Below, piece after piece: positions 37,086-47,795 of a stretch of 64,000 nt of DNA (position 1 is the stretch's first letter; every line of letters begins with the position of its first letter). Below the pieces are notes generated by a model. That model did no database searches. It was not told the DNA's origin and saw only the letters and a list, made by a program, of their open reading frames with translations. Made by a program: the position numbers and the translations under genes. The stretch is taken from the NCBI GenBank assembly GCA_013368445.1, contig JAACJO010000006.1, positions 682,001 through 746,000 on the forward strand, read 5' to 3'. This stretch comes from Leucocoprinus leucothites. Its lineage: Eukaryota; Basidiomycota; Agaricomycetes; Agaricales; Agaricaceae.

Positions 37086-37715
37086 TGTTATGTATATTGA
37101 TTATATCTAGCATTTGTTCTCTTTACAATATGAAGTCGATATTAGCTTTACTTAAGTAATATCGCAATTATGTTTTTCACTTAGTTTGTTATTGTTTTCT
37201 TTAGTTTGTTTTGACTTGTTTAGTTTTGTTTACATTTGATGACATGTGATTGTTAAATATAGCTGTGCTATATTTGGACTTACCTTGTGATCAATCAGAT
37301 GATCAAAGAAGAACTTCTTTAGAAGAACTTCTAAAGCTTCTTTGACAGATCGCGTCTTATATAGTTTAATTAGCATTAAAGAAGCTGTACGCTTCTCTTC
37401 TTTCATTAGAAGCCCTTAGCCCTAGTTAATATTAGATACAGACTTGTATCGTATATAAGTCGTCGACATCTACCAAGGAGAAACATCATTTCTACTTGGT
37501 TAGGTGGAGACTCAATACGAGCCTTTATCTACACAAAGTCGAATTGAACTTAAGCCCTAAGATTTCAATTACCAAGTCTCTAACTCTTATAATCGCCATA
37601 TTATAACTCTGACTTTGTAAACGACTTTGTCGCTTACCAAGAAGGAGTCCCCTTTGATAAGATCTACTCGATACTTATCACGCCAGCTTAGGACCGGGCC
37701 GGCGTCACTATAACA
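37086..37715 (+). repeat. Gy1-4 5' LTR (630 bp)
   Basis: TGTTATG...CTATAACA. Contains the imperfect inverted repeat around AGAACTTCTTTAGAAGAAC near 37310 and a TATATAAG box at 37452-37459. Confidence 0.95.
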
Positions 37716-37730
37716 TTAAGTAGAAACGAT
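37452..37730 (+). promoter_or_regulatory. Gy1-4 TATA box, self-primer and primer-binding site
   Basis: TATATAAG is at 37452-37459. The likely RNA start is near 37485, with ATCATTTCTACTT (37485-37497); other copies show ATCGTTTCTACTT. Two bases after the LTR lies AAGTAGAAACGAT (37718-37730), the exact 13-base reverse complement of ATCGTTTCTACTT (12 of 13 here because of one CpG change). No TGG-type tRNA-primed site is seen there. This is the arrangement of self-primed Tf1/sushi elements; the start site is inferred from TATA spacing. Confidence 0.7.
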
Positions 37731-38652
37731 CCTTCTCTGTTAGCACAGAGCTGTTACTTTGCCCAGTAACCCAACAACGTTGCAAACACTGTTGATTTGG
37801 GTTATCGCGGTTATAGCACAAACTGTCCCAAAACTATTGTGCATAACAACGAAGAGAGGATCGACACACATTGCCAACTAGTGGAATAGTTGAGAATCAC
37901 TCTTATTGATCTGAGTGATTACCCACACTCTTAAAACACTTGGAGGCTTGTGAGAGCTAAGGTCGTTGTACCTGAATCTCAAATAAGATACCAGACCCGA
38001 GGGTAAATACTCGGAAGACAGTTTATCTGTTGAAAGTCTTAAGAGATTATAAATACACAGTCCCAGTGACTATAAAAGTGAGTCCAAAGCGACTATAAAC
38101 TAATTTCCCAATCACGGCAGAATCAAACTGCAAGTGTGACAATTGTCTCAAGGACAATTTACCATTTAAAACTATACCAGGTGTCTCTATAGGCACCCAT
38201 AAACATAGTCCACAACGGACCCAGCAGAATTTGCAAGACAGGTCAAAATCCTCGCACGAAAGGAATTTCCAGAAGAATCCTATAGTACATACTACAGTGA
38301 AACCCGAAGGACAAGGTTTTACAGAAGCAAAGGATCAGGAAGATTCTATTTTATCAAGGAATACGAAGGAAGAGTCGTCTACATCCCAATCAAGAAGGAA
38401 CAAGAAGGAATCCTTGACGCAGAATTTGCCGCAGTTGGCCACAAACAACTTCATAGAACCGTCAAAGAACAACTTGCAAAAGGAGCAGGATTTGAAGAGC
38501 TTCGAGACGTTACCCCAGAACAATACACTGAAGAAGCAAGAACACGACAAATCCCATTTCCAGACACCCCTGCAGAATCCAGCAGGACCATCGAACCAGT
38601 TATCGAAACAACCCCAAGAATTGGAGAAACCTCACAAGAAAATAATTCAGAG

Positions 38653-39315
38653 TGTTATAGTGACGCCGGCCCGGTCCTAAGCTGGCGCGATAAGTATCGA
38701 GTTGATCTTATCAAAGGGGACTCCTTCTCAGTAAGCGACAAAGTCATTTACTAAGTCAGAGTTATAATACGGTGATTATAGAGTTAAGACTTTAGTAATT
38801 GAGATCTTTAGAGCTTAAGTTCAATTCGACTTTGTATAGATAAAGGCTCGTATTGAGTCTCCACCTAACCAAGTAGAAATGATGTTTCTCCTTGATAGAT
38901 GTCGATGACTTATATACGATACAAGTCTGTATCTAATATTAACTAGGGCTAAGGGCTTCTAATGAAAGAAGAGAAGCGTACAGCTTCTTTAATGCTAATT
39001 AAACTATATAAGACGCGATCTGTCAAAGAAGCTTTAGAAGTTCTTCTAAAGAAGTTCTTCTTTGATCATCTGATCGATCACAAGGTAAGTCCAAATATAG
39101 CGCAGCTATATTTAACAATCACATGTCATCAAAATACAAACAAAACCAAGCAAGTCATAACGAGTCATAACCAAACAAAGTAAACAAGTCAAAACTAATG
39201 AGAAAATACAAGAACAAATAAGAAGAAACATAATTGCGATATTACTTAAGTAAAGCTAATATCGACTTCATATTATAGATGGAACAAATGCTAGATATAA
39301 TCAATATACATAACA
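38653..39315 (-). repeat. Gy1 solo LTR (663 bp) nested in Gy1-4 gag, TSD cagag
   Basis: Perfect cagag at 38648-38652 and 39316-39320. The uninterrupted target can be read in Gy1-1 near 265-280 (ATTCAGAGCCCAGAG). Opposite orientation to its host element. Confidence 0.96.
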
Positions 39316-41091
39316 CAGAGCCCAGAGTTGACACTTCAAGCTCAGAAGAATCTGAACCTGACGAAGAAGACGAAGAAGAAGACGAAGAAGGAACAGATAG
39401 TGGAGAAAGAAGCGAACAAAATTCTGAAGGAAATCGAACAGAAAAGGAAGCAGAAGAACTTGCAAGGGCAATCGATAATCTTAAACTCAAATCCATTGAA
39501 AAGCCCAGAGTCGATAGACCCCCTTCTTACACCTCGAGCCCAGCCCTTGGACATAGCCCAAGGTTCCTCAGTCCCATTACAAACCCTATCCCCTTTAGCT
39601 TTACCAATTCCCCCACTGGTATTGCCAGTACCAGTACCCTACCAACAACCAATCCCAACATTGCTACAGCCAGTACCACGGTCACCGTACCCATTAACAC
39701 CCAACCAAAAGGGAAAGCAAAGGCAAATATCCCCAATACAGGAGGATCTTCAAATTGGAGAAGTCCTACACCGCCACCACCAAGACCACAAGGAGGACCA
39801 CCAAGTCCCAGAGGTAATCCGCCTGGAGGACCAGGAGGACCAGGAGGACCAGGAGGACCAGGAGGAGGACCACCAAATCCTAATCCAAACCCCCCGCCAA
39901 ATCCAATGGCACAACCTCAAGCAGGATTCCAACTCAAGTACCCAAAGCCCAACAGGTTTGATGGCAACCCCAGCTATTACAGACCATGGATGGCCGAAGT
40001 CGAACTCTACTTCGACTCATATGGTGTCACAGATGACCAAGCAAGAATCAACTACACCCTTGGATTACTCGATGGAGCTGCCAAGTTATGGCAACAGGAT
40101 TACAGACTTAGTCAAGCAGCTGCAGCTACCCAAGCAGGATATGTTGCACACACCTTTGACGACTTCAAGAATGCGCTTGAACAGTCATTCGCTCCAACAC
40201 AACAGAGCTTTGAGGCTGAAAGAGAGCTCCGTTATTATAGACAACAAAGCAAATACATCGAGGAGTACATCGCCAATTTTTCGGTCCTTGCCTCATGTGC
40301 AGGACTCACTGATAGCACTTCTCTCCGATCCTACTTCACCGAAGGACTCGACAACGACGTCAGATTCGAAGCAATTCGAGCTGATCCCCAAACCCTTGCA
40401 CAGTGGAAAGCCGCTGCAAGACAAGCATACAAAGTTGTCCAAGAGCAAAAGAGATATCGCATTGGAAATTCTACTCCAGGATCTTCAAATAGATCAAGAA
40501 AGACCAAAAAGAATAGTAGACAATACGGATCCCAACCACGATATAATGACATCCATAGTCAACCCATATCTAGACCCAGACGATCCGAGTGGACATGGAT
40601 ATTGACAGAATATCAAGAGGAATATACCGATTATCAGTCGAAGATGATCGGGAAACAGACAACGGAGGTATATACGAACTTGGAGCAGAGGATGATGATA
40701 ATCCTGAAGAAGAGGAGAGTGAAGGAGAAGGCATCAACGAAACGTACAATGAAGGACCAAGCAACTCAGACAGAGATGTCTATGGTTCACTATACTCCCA
40801 CATTATCAATAACGTTCTCACCAACGAACAGAGAGTTGCACTCAAGAGAGGAGAATGCTTCTTCTGCCACAAGAAAGGACATTTCAGTAAATCTTGTCCA
40901 GCAAGGAAGGTTTGGTTTAAGTCCACAGGAAAGACAAACATGGGACCGAAGCCAACACAGAAGCCCAAGCCCAAACCAAGGTAAGGGAATCGTAGACCTT
41001 TCAAAACTAAAAGGAAAAATCCCGACGCCATGGTCTACGAAATAGATCAAGCTAGCGATGAAGATGACCCATTTCAAGAATACTCAAATGA

Positions 41092-41101
41092 AAATTTTTG
41101 A
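41092..41101 (+). promoter_or_regulatory. -1 ribosomal frameshift site at the gag-pol junction
   Basis: Gag codons GAA AAT TTT TGA contain the heptamer A AAT TTT (41092-41098), which fits the X XXY YYZ rule, followed at once by the gag stop. Slipping back one base gives AAA TTT TTG AGT ACT, the pol frame. The same heptamer and stop are at 2020-2029 in Gy1-1. In Gy1-2 one T is lost (near 9177) and the TGA has become AGA, destroying the site. Confidence 0.7.
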
Positions 41102-44100
41102 GTACTCATGAAGATCAGATAGACGTCATCGATCTTCAATCAAACAAAGGATTAACAGTACATGTACCAATATTGCTCCATACAATTAGAGCAAAACACA
41201 ACCTACAAGCACTACTCAATTCAGGAGCTAGTGGAGAATTCATTGACCCACAACTGGTCGACACTTATAACCTGCCAAAATACAAAATGAAAAAGGCAAT
41301 CAAAATCTGTAATGCTGATGGAACACAAAACTTATCAGGAAGTTGTACTCACTATACAAAATTAAAAATAGAAGTGAACAACAAGATTATGACAATCTCT
41401 CCAAGAATAGTCAAACTTGGATCAAACCAACTATTCTTAGGAATCACATGGTTAAAGAGATTCAACCCTGACATTGATTGGCAGAAACTGTCATTGTGTT
41501 GGCGAGATGAAAACTTAAACATGATCAAACTAACCAAAGCAAAAACTGATTCCATCAATCAGTTATATTATGAAATCAATGTGAAGTCTAACACATCACA
41601 ACAACTTCACAACTCGGCTACTAAACCTAAACGGGAATCGGACCCTATTAAAGCTGTACCCAAGAAATTTCATCAGTTTCTCAAAGTCTTCAACAAAGAT
41701 GAATCTGAGAAATTACCACCTAGACGTCCTTGGGACCACAAAATCGAGACTATACCCGAATTTGAACCCAAATGCATGCCAGTTTATCACCTGACACCTC
41801 AGGAGAGAACTGAACTTGACAAGTTTATTTCCGAAAACCTACGAAAAGGATATATTCAGAAATCCAAATCACCTATGGCCTCTTCTTTCTTCTTTGTAGG
41901 AAAGAAAGGAGGAGACTTACGTCCATGTCAAGACTATTGATTCCTTAATAAGAATACGATAAAAAATGCTCACCCAATACCGAGCATATCACGAATCATG
42001 GATAAACTCAAAGGATCTAATTGGTTTACCAAGTTAGATGTCCGACTCGGATACAATAATGTCCAAATCCATGAAGGACATGAATGGAAAGCGGCATTCC
42101 GCACCCCTAACGGGTTATATGAACCTACAGTCATGTTCTTTGGAATGACAAATTCACCCGCTACCTTCCAATCCATGATGGATCACATATTCAAAGACCT
42201 TACTGAGAAAGGTGGAGTTATTATCTACATGGATGACATCCTTATCCATGTGAAAACAAAAGAACAACTCGAAAGACTTACTAAACAAGTCTTGAAGATT
42301 CTACAACAGAATGAGTTGTACTTAAAGACTGAGAAATGCGAATTCGAGAAGCAACGCCTAGAATATCTCGGAGTTATCATAACTCCTGACTCCATCGAAA
42401 TGGACCCAATTAAACTAAAGGGAATACAGGATTGGCCTGTACCCAAGTCTGTTCGAAATATCAGATAGTTTATTGGCTTCTGCAACTTCTATCACAAATT
42501 CATCCACAACTTCTCAGCTATTGCACAACCACTTAATGCATTACTTCGAAAAACCACGAAATTCAAATGGAATCCAGAAGCACAGAAAAGCTTTGAGAAG
42601 CTAAAGGAACAATTCCTTAAGCAACCTATTCTACAAATAGTAGACGAATCAAAGCCATTCGAAATCAAATGTGACGCATCAGCATTTGCTACCGGTGCAG
42701 TATTACTCCAAAGAGACTCAAATGGAGATAAGCACCCTGTGGCTTACTATTCACAAACCCTCAACCCTGCTGAACGAAACTATCATGTGTCCGACCAAGA
42801 ATTCCTTGCTATTATTAGAGCACTAAAGGAATGGCGACACTATCTCGAAGGATCAGCACACCCTATCATCATATGGTCTGATCATGAGAACCTTACTAGA
42901 TGGCGAGATCCGCAACAATTAAACAGACACCAAGCAAGATGGATGCTATACATGACATGCTTCCACTACTCCATAAAGCACTTAGCTGGAAATAAAAATA
43001 CTCTTGCCGATGCACTCAGCAGACGACCTGATTTAGTACCAGAAGGAAAGGACAACGAAGATCTAGTTGTGATTCCATCAGAAAAATTCATTAAATTCCT
43101 TTCTGAAGAAATCACTCATCAAATTAAAAATAACCAAACAAAGATCACCCCTTCTGAAAGATTTACTAAAGACGATGGCACCTATAAATACCAGGGAAGA
43201 CATGTGATACCTGAAGATGCTGAACTCAAAAGAAGTCTTCTACAATGTGTACATGATCATGAGACATCAGGACACCCAGGAACAGTCGAAACATTCCGTA
43301 AACTATCCAAAATAGTTTACTGGCCTGGAATGAACACATATGTTCATAACTACGTCAAAGGATGCCCTATTTGTCAACAATACAAAATAAACCATCATCC
43401 GGTTAAACCACCGATACAACCAATTAAAGGCCCTTCTTCCACAAGGCCCTTTTCCCAAATATCCATGGATCTGATCACCGATCTACCACCTGACGATGGA
43501 TATGATTGTATATTGTCCATAGTGGACCATGGACTTATGAAAGGGATAATTCTAACTCCAACAAAGAAGACAGTAAATGCCGATGGCATTGCTGAAATTC
43601 TTATCGACAAAGTATTCTCAAAATACGGAACACCCAACAAAATAATCTCAGATCGAGATCCACGATTTTCTGATACGAGTTAATCCTAGGATACAACCCA
43701 CAAGCGTTTATCTCAGACAAAGAAACAGATACACCTTCTATCAATGAAAAGTCTTTATTCTTAGAACAAGTTCGAGAAGCAGCTTTAGAGGCACATGAAC
43801 GAACACATCTAATGATGGCTCAACAAAAGAACCAACCTTGGACACCATTCAAAGTAGGAGACCGAGTTTGGTTAGATAACCGAAATCTCCCCTTGCCCTA
43901 TGCTTCTAAGAAGCTAAATCAAAGAAGAGAAGGCCCCTTTACTATTATTAAAAAAACCTCTCCAGTCAACTACGAACTCAGACTACCACCAAAGTGGAAG
44001 ATTCACAACAAGTTCCATGCCTCACTTCTCATGCCAGTTACTGAGAATGACATATATGGGAAACATAACCCTAAACCACCACCTATTCTTGTATCTGGAG

Positions 44101-44288
44101 AAGAACAATACGAAGTCGAAGCAGTCCTAAATCATAGAACTCGCAGACTACGTTCAGGAACAAAAATAGAATACCTCATATGTTGGAAAGGATATGGACC
44201 AACTGAAGATTCATGGGAACCAGAGAAAAATCTTGAAAATTCAAACGAAATTATTCAAGAGTATAAAGACCAGCACAACATCTCTTAA
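41092..44288 (+). pseudogene. Gy1-4 pol with integrase deletion
   Basis: Protease: the catalytic motif reads LNSGAS, the Asp codon GAT having become AAT at 41218-41220 (Gy1-1 has LDSGAS). RT has YMDD at 42226-42237; a TGA at 41938-41940 and a TAG near 42467 interrupt it. RNase H and the integrase zinc finger (H-H-C-C, 43250-43380) are open from 42739. Near 43675 about 235 bp present in Gy1-1 (roughly 4600-4830) are missing, which removes the third catalytic residue (Glu) of the integrase. The frame recovers downstream to a complete chromodomain (44108-44275, YLICWKGYGPTEDSWEP). Confidence 0.9.
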
Positions 44289-44303
44289 CATTCCCCAGCT
44301 TCA

Positions 44304-45653
44304 ATGACTACTCCAGAAGTCAGTGAACAACCAACAGTCCCAGTTTTTGGAACTATTCTCTGCGAATCGCCCTCACCTCTTACTCCTCCCGTTACACTGA
44401 CCAACACCATCGACGATGCGAACAAGGTCGAAGAAAGTCCTGATCTTGCCCCATCGCAAGAACAAGGCACCCCTTCCCCTGCCGGAAATAGTGCAGGCGG
44501 AAACACTAAGAGTGAAAACTCTTCACCCTATTCGGAGAATGCCACCCTACAATGCGCATTTCTTTGAAAACAGACAGCCATTGACTTTTTGTCCGCCTAC
44601 GGCAGCAATACTAGACTCACTTCATATGTCTACAACATCGGGAATCGCCTTGATGCTCTTGCTTCTGCACGAAGTGAGTACAAGCATCTCCAGGAAGAAA
44701 TGGACTTCTACATTGGTGACCTGGCACGCCATATCCCTCGGGGTCCCTATACTCCGAACATCGTCGGATGCATCCAATGCACCGACCCAGACGGAAATTA
44801 CTTTGCTACACTCGACCGTCAACAAGCTCCAAACGGACATTCATCGCATCCTGAGTGCCCCTCAGCTAATGACAAAGGAGAAACTACCTCTCCTAGCGTC
44901 AAACCTCAACAACGTGATGATGTGGCTACACACCATGCCATATTACCGAGTATACCCCCTCCAATGCCTACTAACGAGCCTCCTCGAAATACCAATCGAG
45001 ACGTGACTCGGTCTGGACGTACTAATCGAACCTGCGACATATGTCACGGAATGGGTCATATCAAGACGCTTTGCCCGGGATATCATTGCACCTGGTGTGA
45101 CACTTTCGCCCCCGGCCATTTTGCCAAATATTGTACCCGAAATCCTTATAAAGGAATTACTCGACAGGACCTACCCCCAGTCGCCCTGGCAGCACTTTCA
45201 ATTACCAAAGGAGTCAATGCCACCAAGGCTCTTGCTCTGCAGTCCATCTCCGGACCTAACAGAGTACAGCCCGAACAGCCCGGTGTATCAACCAACAATC
45301 ACCGCGCCCCCATCACCGATGCCGTCGGACTTCGATCTGAACGACATAATCCAACATCCACAGCCGTTAACACCACCACTCTTGGCCCCACCTACAACCC
45401 TCCTTTTACGCCACGACGAGGCCGTAAACCTGCACCACGAGGACGACAGTATGGTCGTCTCAAGACCTCAGTCCGTTCCTCCCATCCAAACCATCGAGGA
45501 CAAAGCCCGAATGGACACCCCCATCACGGCGGGACTACTCACATCCATGAGGGAGAACGCCCCCTTACACCACCATACGAAGATGGCAATTACGAATCTT
45601 ATTATAATGATGAAGCCAACTTCAACATAGACGGTGAAGGTAATTTACCTTAG
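44304..45653 (+). pseudogene. Gy1-4 ORF3: double zinc-knuckle accessory protein, one stop
   Basis: About 449 codons, starting MTTPEVSEQP 15 bases after the pol stop. Ser/Pro/Thr-rich N-terminus; one TGA at 44565-44567 (CGA in Gy1-1); then a well-preserved frame with LTSYVYNIGNRLDAL and EMDFYIGDLARHIPRG, two knuckles CDICHGMGHIKTLC and CTWCDTFAPGHFAKYC (near 45030-45130), and an Arg/Gly/Pro-rich tail (RRGRKPAPRGRQYGR). A second frame is also largely open over the same DNA. Not a known part of chromovirus pol; it may serve as a nucleocapsid-like or envelope-position ORF, but that is a guess. Confidence 0.75.
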
Positions 45654-45703
45654 TGACTTAGATAGTTACTAAGATGTGGACATCTTAGCTAGGAAAGGGA
45701 TAA

Positions 45704-46333
45704 TGTTATGTATATTGATTATATCTAGCATTTGTTCTCTTTACAATACGAAGTCGATATTAGCTTTACTTAAGTAATATCGCAATTATGTTTTTCACTT
45801 AGTTTGTTATTGTTTTCTTTAGTTTGTTTTGACTTGTTTAGTTTTGTTTACATTTGATGACATGTGATTGTTAAATATAGCTGCGCTATATTTGGACTTA
45901 CCTTGTGATCAATCAGATGATCAAAGAAGAACTTCTTTAGAAGAACTTCTAAAGCTTCTTTGACAGATCGTGTCTTATATAGTTTAATTAGCATTAAAGA
46001 AGCTGTATGCTTCTCTTCTTTCATTAGAAGCCCTTAGCCCTAGTTAATATTAGATACAGACTTGTATCATATATAAGTCGTTGACATCTACCAAGGAGAA
46101 ACATCGTTTCTACTCGGTTAGGTGGAGACTCAATACGAGCCTTTATCTACACAAAGTCGAATTGAACTTAAGCTCTAAGATTTCAATTACCAAGTCTCTA
46201 ACTCTTATAATCGCCATATTATAACTCTGACTTTGTAAACGACTTTGTCGCTTACCGAGAAGGAGTCCCCTTTGATAAGATCTACTCGATACTTATCGTG
46301 CCAGCTTAGGACCGGGCCGGCGTCACTATAACA
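45704..46333 (+). repeat. Gy1-4 3' LTR (630 bp)
   Basis: Preceded by the purine tract aggaaaggga (45691-45700) and TAA. Differs from the 5' LTR at 12 transition sites by eye. Confidence 0.95.
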
Positions 46334-46544
46334 AGGAGTATATACACAACAGAACCCATGCTCATACACCTACCAGCCAATGACATAGCCAAACCCCCAG
46401 TTGAACCCACATCGGAACCTGCCTTATCTCAAGAGGCAGAACACCTAATCAAGTATCTATACACCTACTGACATAATGGAGGCATTACCTGGTTCCAACC
46501 AGCAGGATTCAACACCATGAAAGATGATGGTGAATCTAATACTG

Positions 46545-47176
46545 TGTTATAGTGATGCCAGCCTGGTCCTAAGCTGGTATAATAAGTATCAACTTGATCT
46601 TATCAAAGGGGACTCCTTCTCGGTAAGCAACAAAGTTGTTTACAAAGTCAGAGTTATAATACAGCAATTATAAGAGTAAAGACTTTAGTAATTGAGATCT
46701 TAGAGCCTAAGTTCAATTTAACTTTGTGTAGATAAAGGCTCATATTGAGTCTCCACCTAACCAAGTAGAAATGATGTTTCTCCTTGGTAGATGTTGACAA
46801 CTTATATATGATACAAGTCTGTATCTATTATTAACTAGGGTCAAGGGCTTCTAATGAAAGAAGAGAAGCATACAGCTTCCTTAACACTAATTAAACTATA
46901 TAAGACATGATCTGTCAAAGAAGCTTTAGAAGTTCTTCTAAAGAAGTTCTTCTTTGATTATCTGACTAGATCACAAGGTAAGTCCAAATATAGCGCAGCT
47001 ATATTTAACAATCACATGTCATCACAAGGTAAACAAAACAAAACAAGTCAAAACAAACTATAAAAATACAAGAACAAATAAGATGAAAACATAATTGTGA
47101 TATTACTTAAGTAAAGCTAATATTGACTTTGTATTATAAAGGAAACAAATGCTAGATATAATCAATATACATAACA
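46545..47176 (-). repeat. Gy1 LTR, inverted, truncating Gy2-3
   Basis: TGTTATAGTGATGCC...ATACATAACA, 632 bp. Left flank tactg lies in Gy2 ORF3, right flank ctttg in unrelated sequence, so there is no target duplication. Same situation as the LTR at 19936-20599. Confidence 0.9.
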
Positions 47177-47471
47177 CTTTGTCAAAGCTATGAAGGTGTA
47201 TAAGGATGAAAAGTTTGATATGTGGGAGAAGCAGGATGATGATGATGATGATAATAATCTAGATAGTGAAGATGATGTAGAATGTCAGGACCAAAACTTG
47301 GGTAAGGAGATTGGTATCTAATGGTTGAAATTACTCTTGCTTGGTTGTACAGGAACTCTAGATTGCACTCTTTGCAAACAGTAGATGCATACTCCATGCC
47401 CCAGTAAACAATGTATCTCCCTATGTTGTTCTCCCACCATTACTGCTGGAGTCCCTGTTTGTTGACTTTCA
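47177..47471 (+). other. Remnant of an acidic coding region
   Basis: Just right of the LTR the plus strand reads FVKAMKVYKDEKFDMWEKQD, then an Asp-rich run coded by GAT repeats (47235-47255) and LDSEDDVECQ, ending at a stop near 47320. It looks like the C-terminus of a real protein cut by the LTR. Not recognised. Confidence 0.35.
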
Positions 47472-47795
47472 CAAAGCCAACAAGATTACTAGCTGTGATG
47501 GTAGTAATGCTATGTTTAACAGCTCTTTGTTCCCTCATCCACCATCCCATTGACACTAGGTCCATTTTTGATTAAACTCAGGATGTCATGATCAATGGCA
47601 GCCAATTCACTGTACTGTGAGGGGTTGCATGATTAGGTCAAGCCATTTTTTCTAGGATTCTCTGATGTTAGGTCTCTCACTGTCAAGCTGCTGCAGGAGC
47701 TAAGAGAACAAGGAAGGGATGTAAAGAGGAGAGCCATTATCATTGGTGGCTTGGATGTGTGCCAGAATATAAGCACATGGTCAATCTCAACTTGA
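47472..47795 (+). pseudogene. N0: remnant of an NLR-like NACHT gene
   Basis: Two blocks of clear similarity to N2. The first (about 47490-47620) matches the N2 leader and first codons (AGCTCTTTGTTCC, then AATGGCAGCCAATTC for the INGG region), with the start ATG lost. The second (about 47655-47790) matches the part from FRSLIVEPLQEL to Walker B and beyond (CTGCAGGAGCTAAGAGAAC and GGCTTGGATGTGTGCCAG). The Walker A segment between them is deleted. Rich in C-to-T changes. Confidence 0.75.

Larger units (their letters stand above)
38206..41101 (+). pseudogene. Gy1-4 gag, interrupted by a Gy1 solo LTR
   Basis: The true frame opens after a TAG near 38206 (possibly a former TGG) and reads EFARQVKILARKEFPEESY up to ENNSE, where the LTR 38653-39315 interrupts it. 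It resumes at EPRVDTSSSEESEPDEED, with an acidic tract, a Pro/Gly tract with GGPGG repeats (39790-39900), the gag core (FDGNPSYYRPWMAEVELYF to YKVVQEQKRYRI), a one-base loss near 40590, then an acidic stretch and the CCHC knuckle CFFCHKKGHFSKSC (near 40858-40900). A stop near 40982 (CAA to TAA) precedes the natural TGA at 41099-41101. Open frames 38231-38680 and 39328-40605 are alternative frames. Confidence 0.88.
37086..46333 (+). mobile_element. Gy1-4: full-length chromodomain Ty3/Gypsy element, TSD aggag
   Basis: Two 630-bp LTRs (37086-37715 and 45704-46333) and perfect aggag at 37081-37085 and 46334-46338. By eye the LTRs differ at 12 sites, all transitions and 11 at CpG. It is the youngest large insertion in its nest except for the Gy1 solo LTR (38653-39315) inside its gag. 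Gene order is gag, -1 frameshift, pol, ORF3. A deletion in integrase and several stops make it non-autonomous. Confidence 0.95.
36817..46351 (+). repeat. Solo LTR-c (about 282 bp), TSD gaacc, split by Gy1-4
   Basis: TGTTGTAATTAGCAGC at 36817 to TATACACAACA ending 46351, flanked by gaacc at 36812-36816 and 46352-46356. Gy1-4 and its aggag duplicate sit 13 bp before its right end. It contains two internal direct repeats: CTAGAGTGAAGATAAACACT (36839 and 36900) and CAGAATTGTAGAACAAGACT (36859 and 36973). The parent element, possibly Copia-like, is not in the window. Confidence 0.85.
27582..46544 (+). mobile_element. Gy2-3: Gy2 element with 5' LTR, multiply interrupted, 3' end lost
   Basis: 5' LTR, gag, protease, RT, RNase H, integrase, chromodomain and ORF3 are in order over 19 kb because of three layers of later insertions: a pogo-type transposon (29863-33361) and LTR-c (36817-46351) with Gy1-4 inside. 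ORF3 is cut at 46544 by an inverted Gy1 LTR; the 3' LTR is absent. The element had inserted in N1; the left flank is agtag. Confidence 0.92.
36125..46544 (+). pseudogene. Gy2-3 ORF3, split by LTR-c with Gy1-4 inside
   Basis: Left part 36125-36816 reads the N-terminal region (MYPTTTYPSTDAVI, DVEDINKC, then the helical EIATKAVALLIGIEPQLIQL and the Ser/Pro linker up to YKSADEP), with one stop near 36333. Right part 46352-46544 resumes at EPMLIHLPANDIAKPP through QEAEHLIKYL and WFQPAGFNTMKDDGES and is then cut by a Gy1 LTR. The ORF at 36347-36847 therefore ends in LTR-c sequence. Confidence 0.85.

Noticed and set aside
39328..40605. 425-codon ORF inside Gy1-4 gag
   Set aside because: The zinc-knuckle and gag core lie in other frames; this one is repetitive (Gln/Pro/His) and broken in Gy1-1. 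It is explained by A/C-rich composition.
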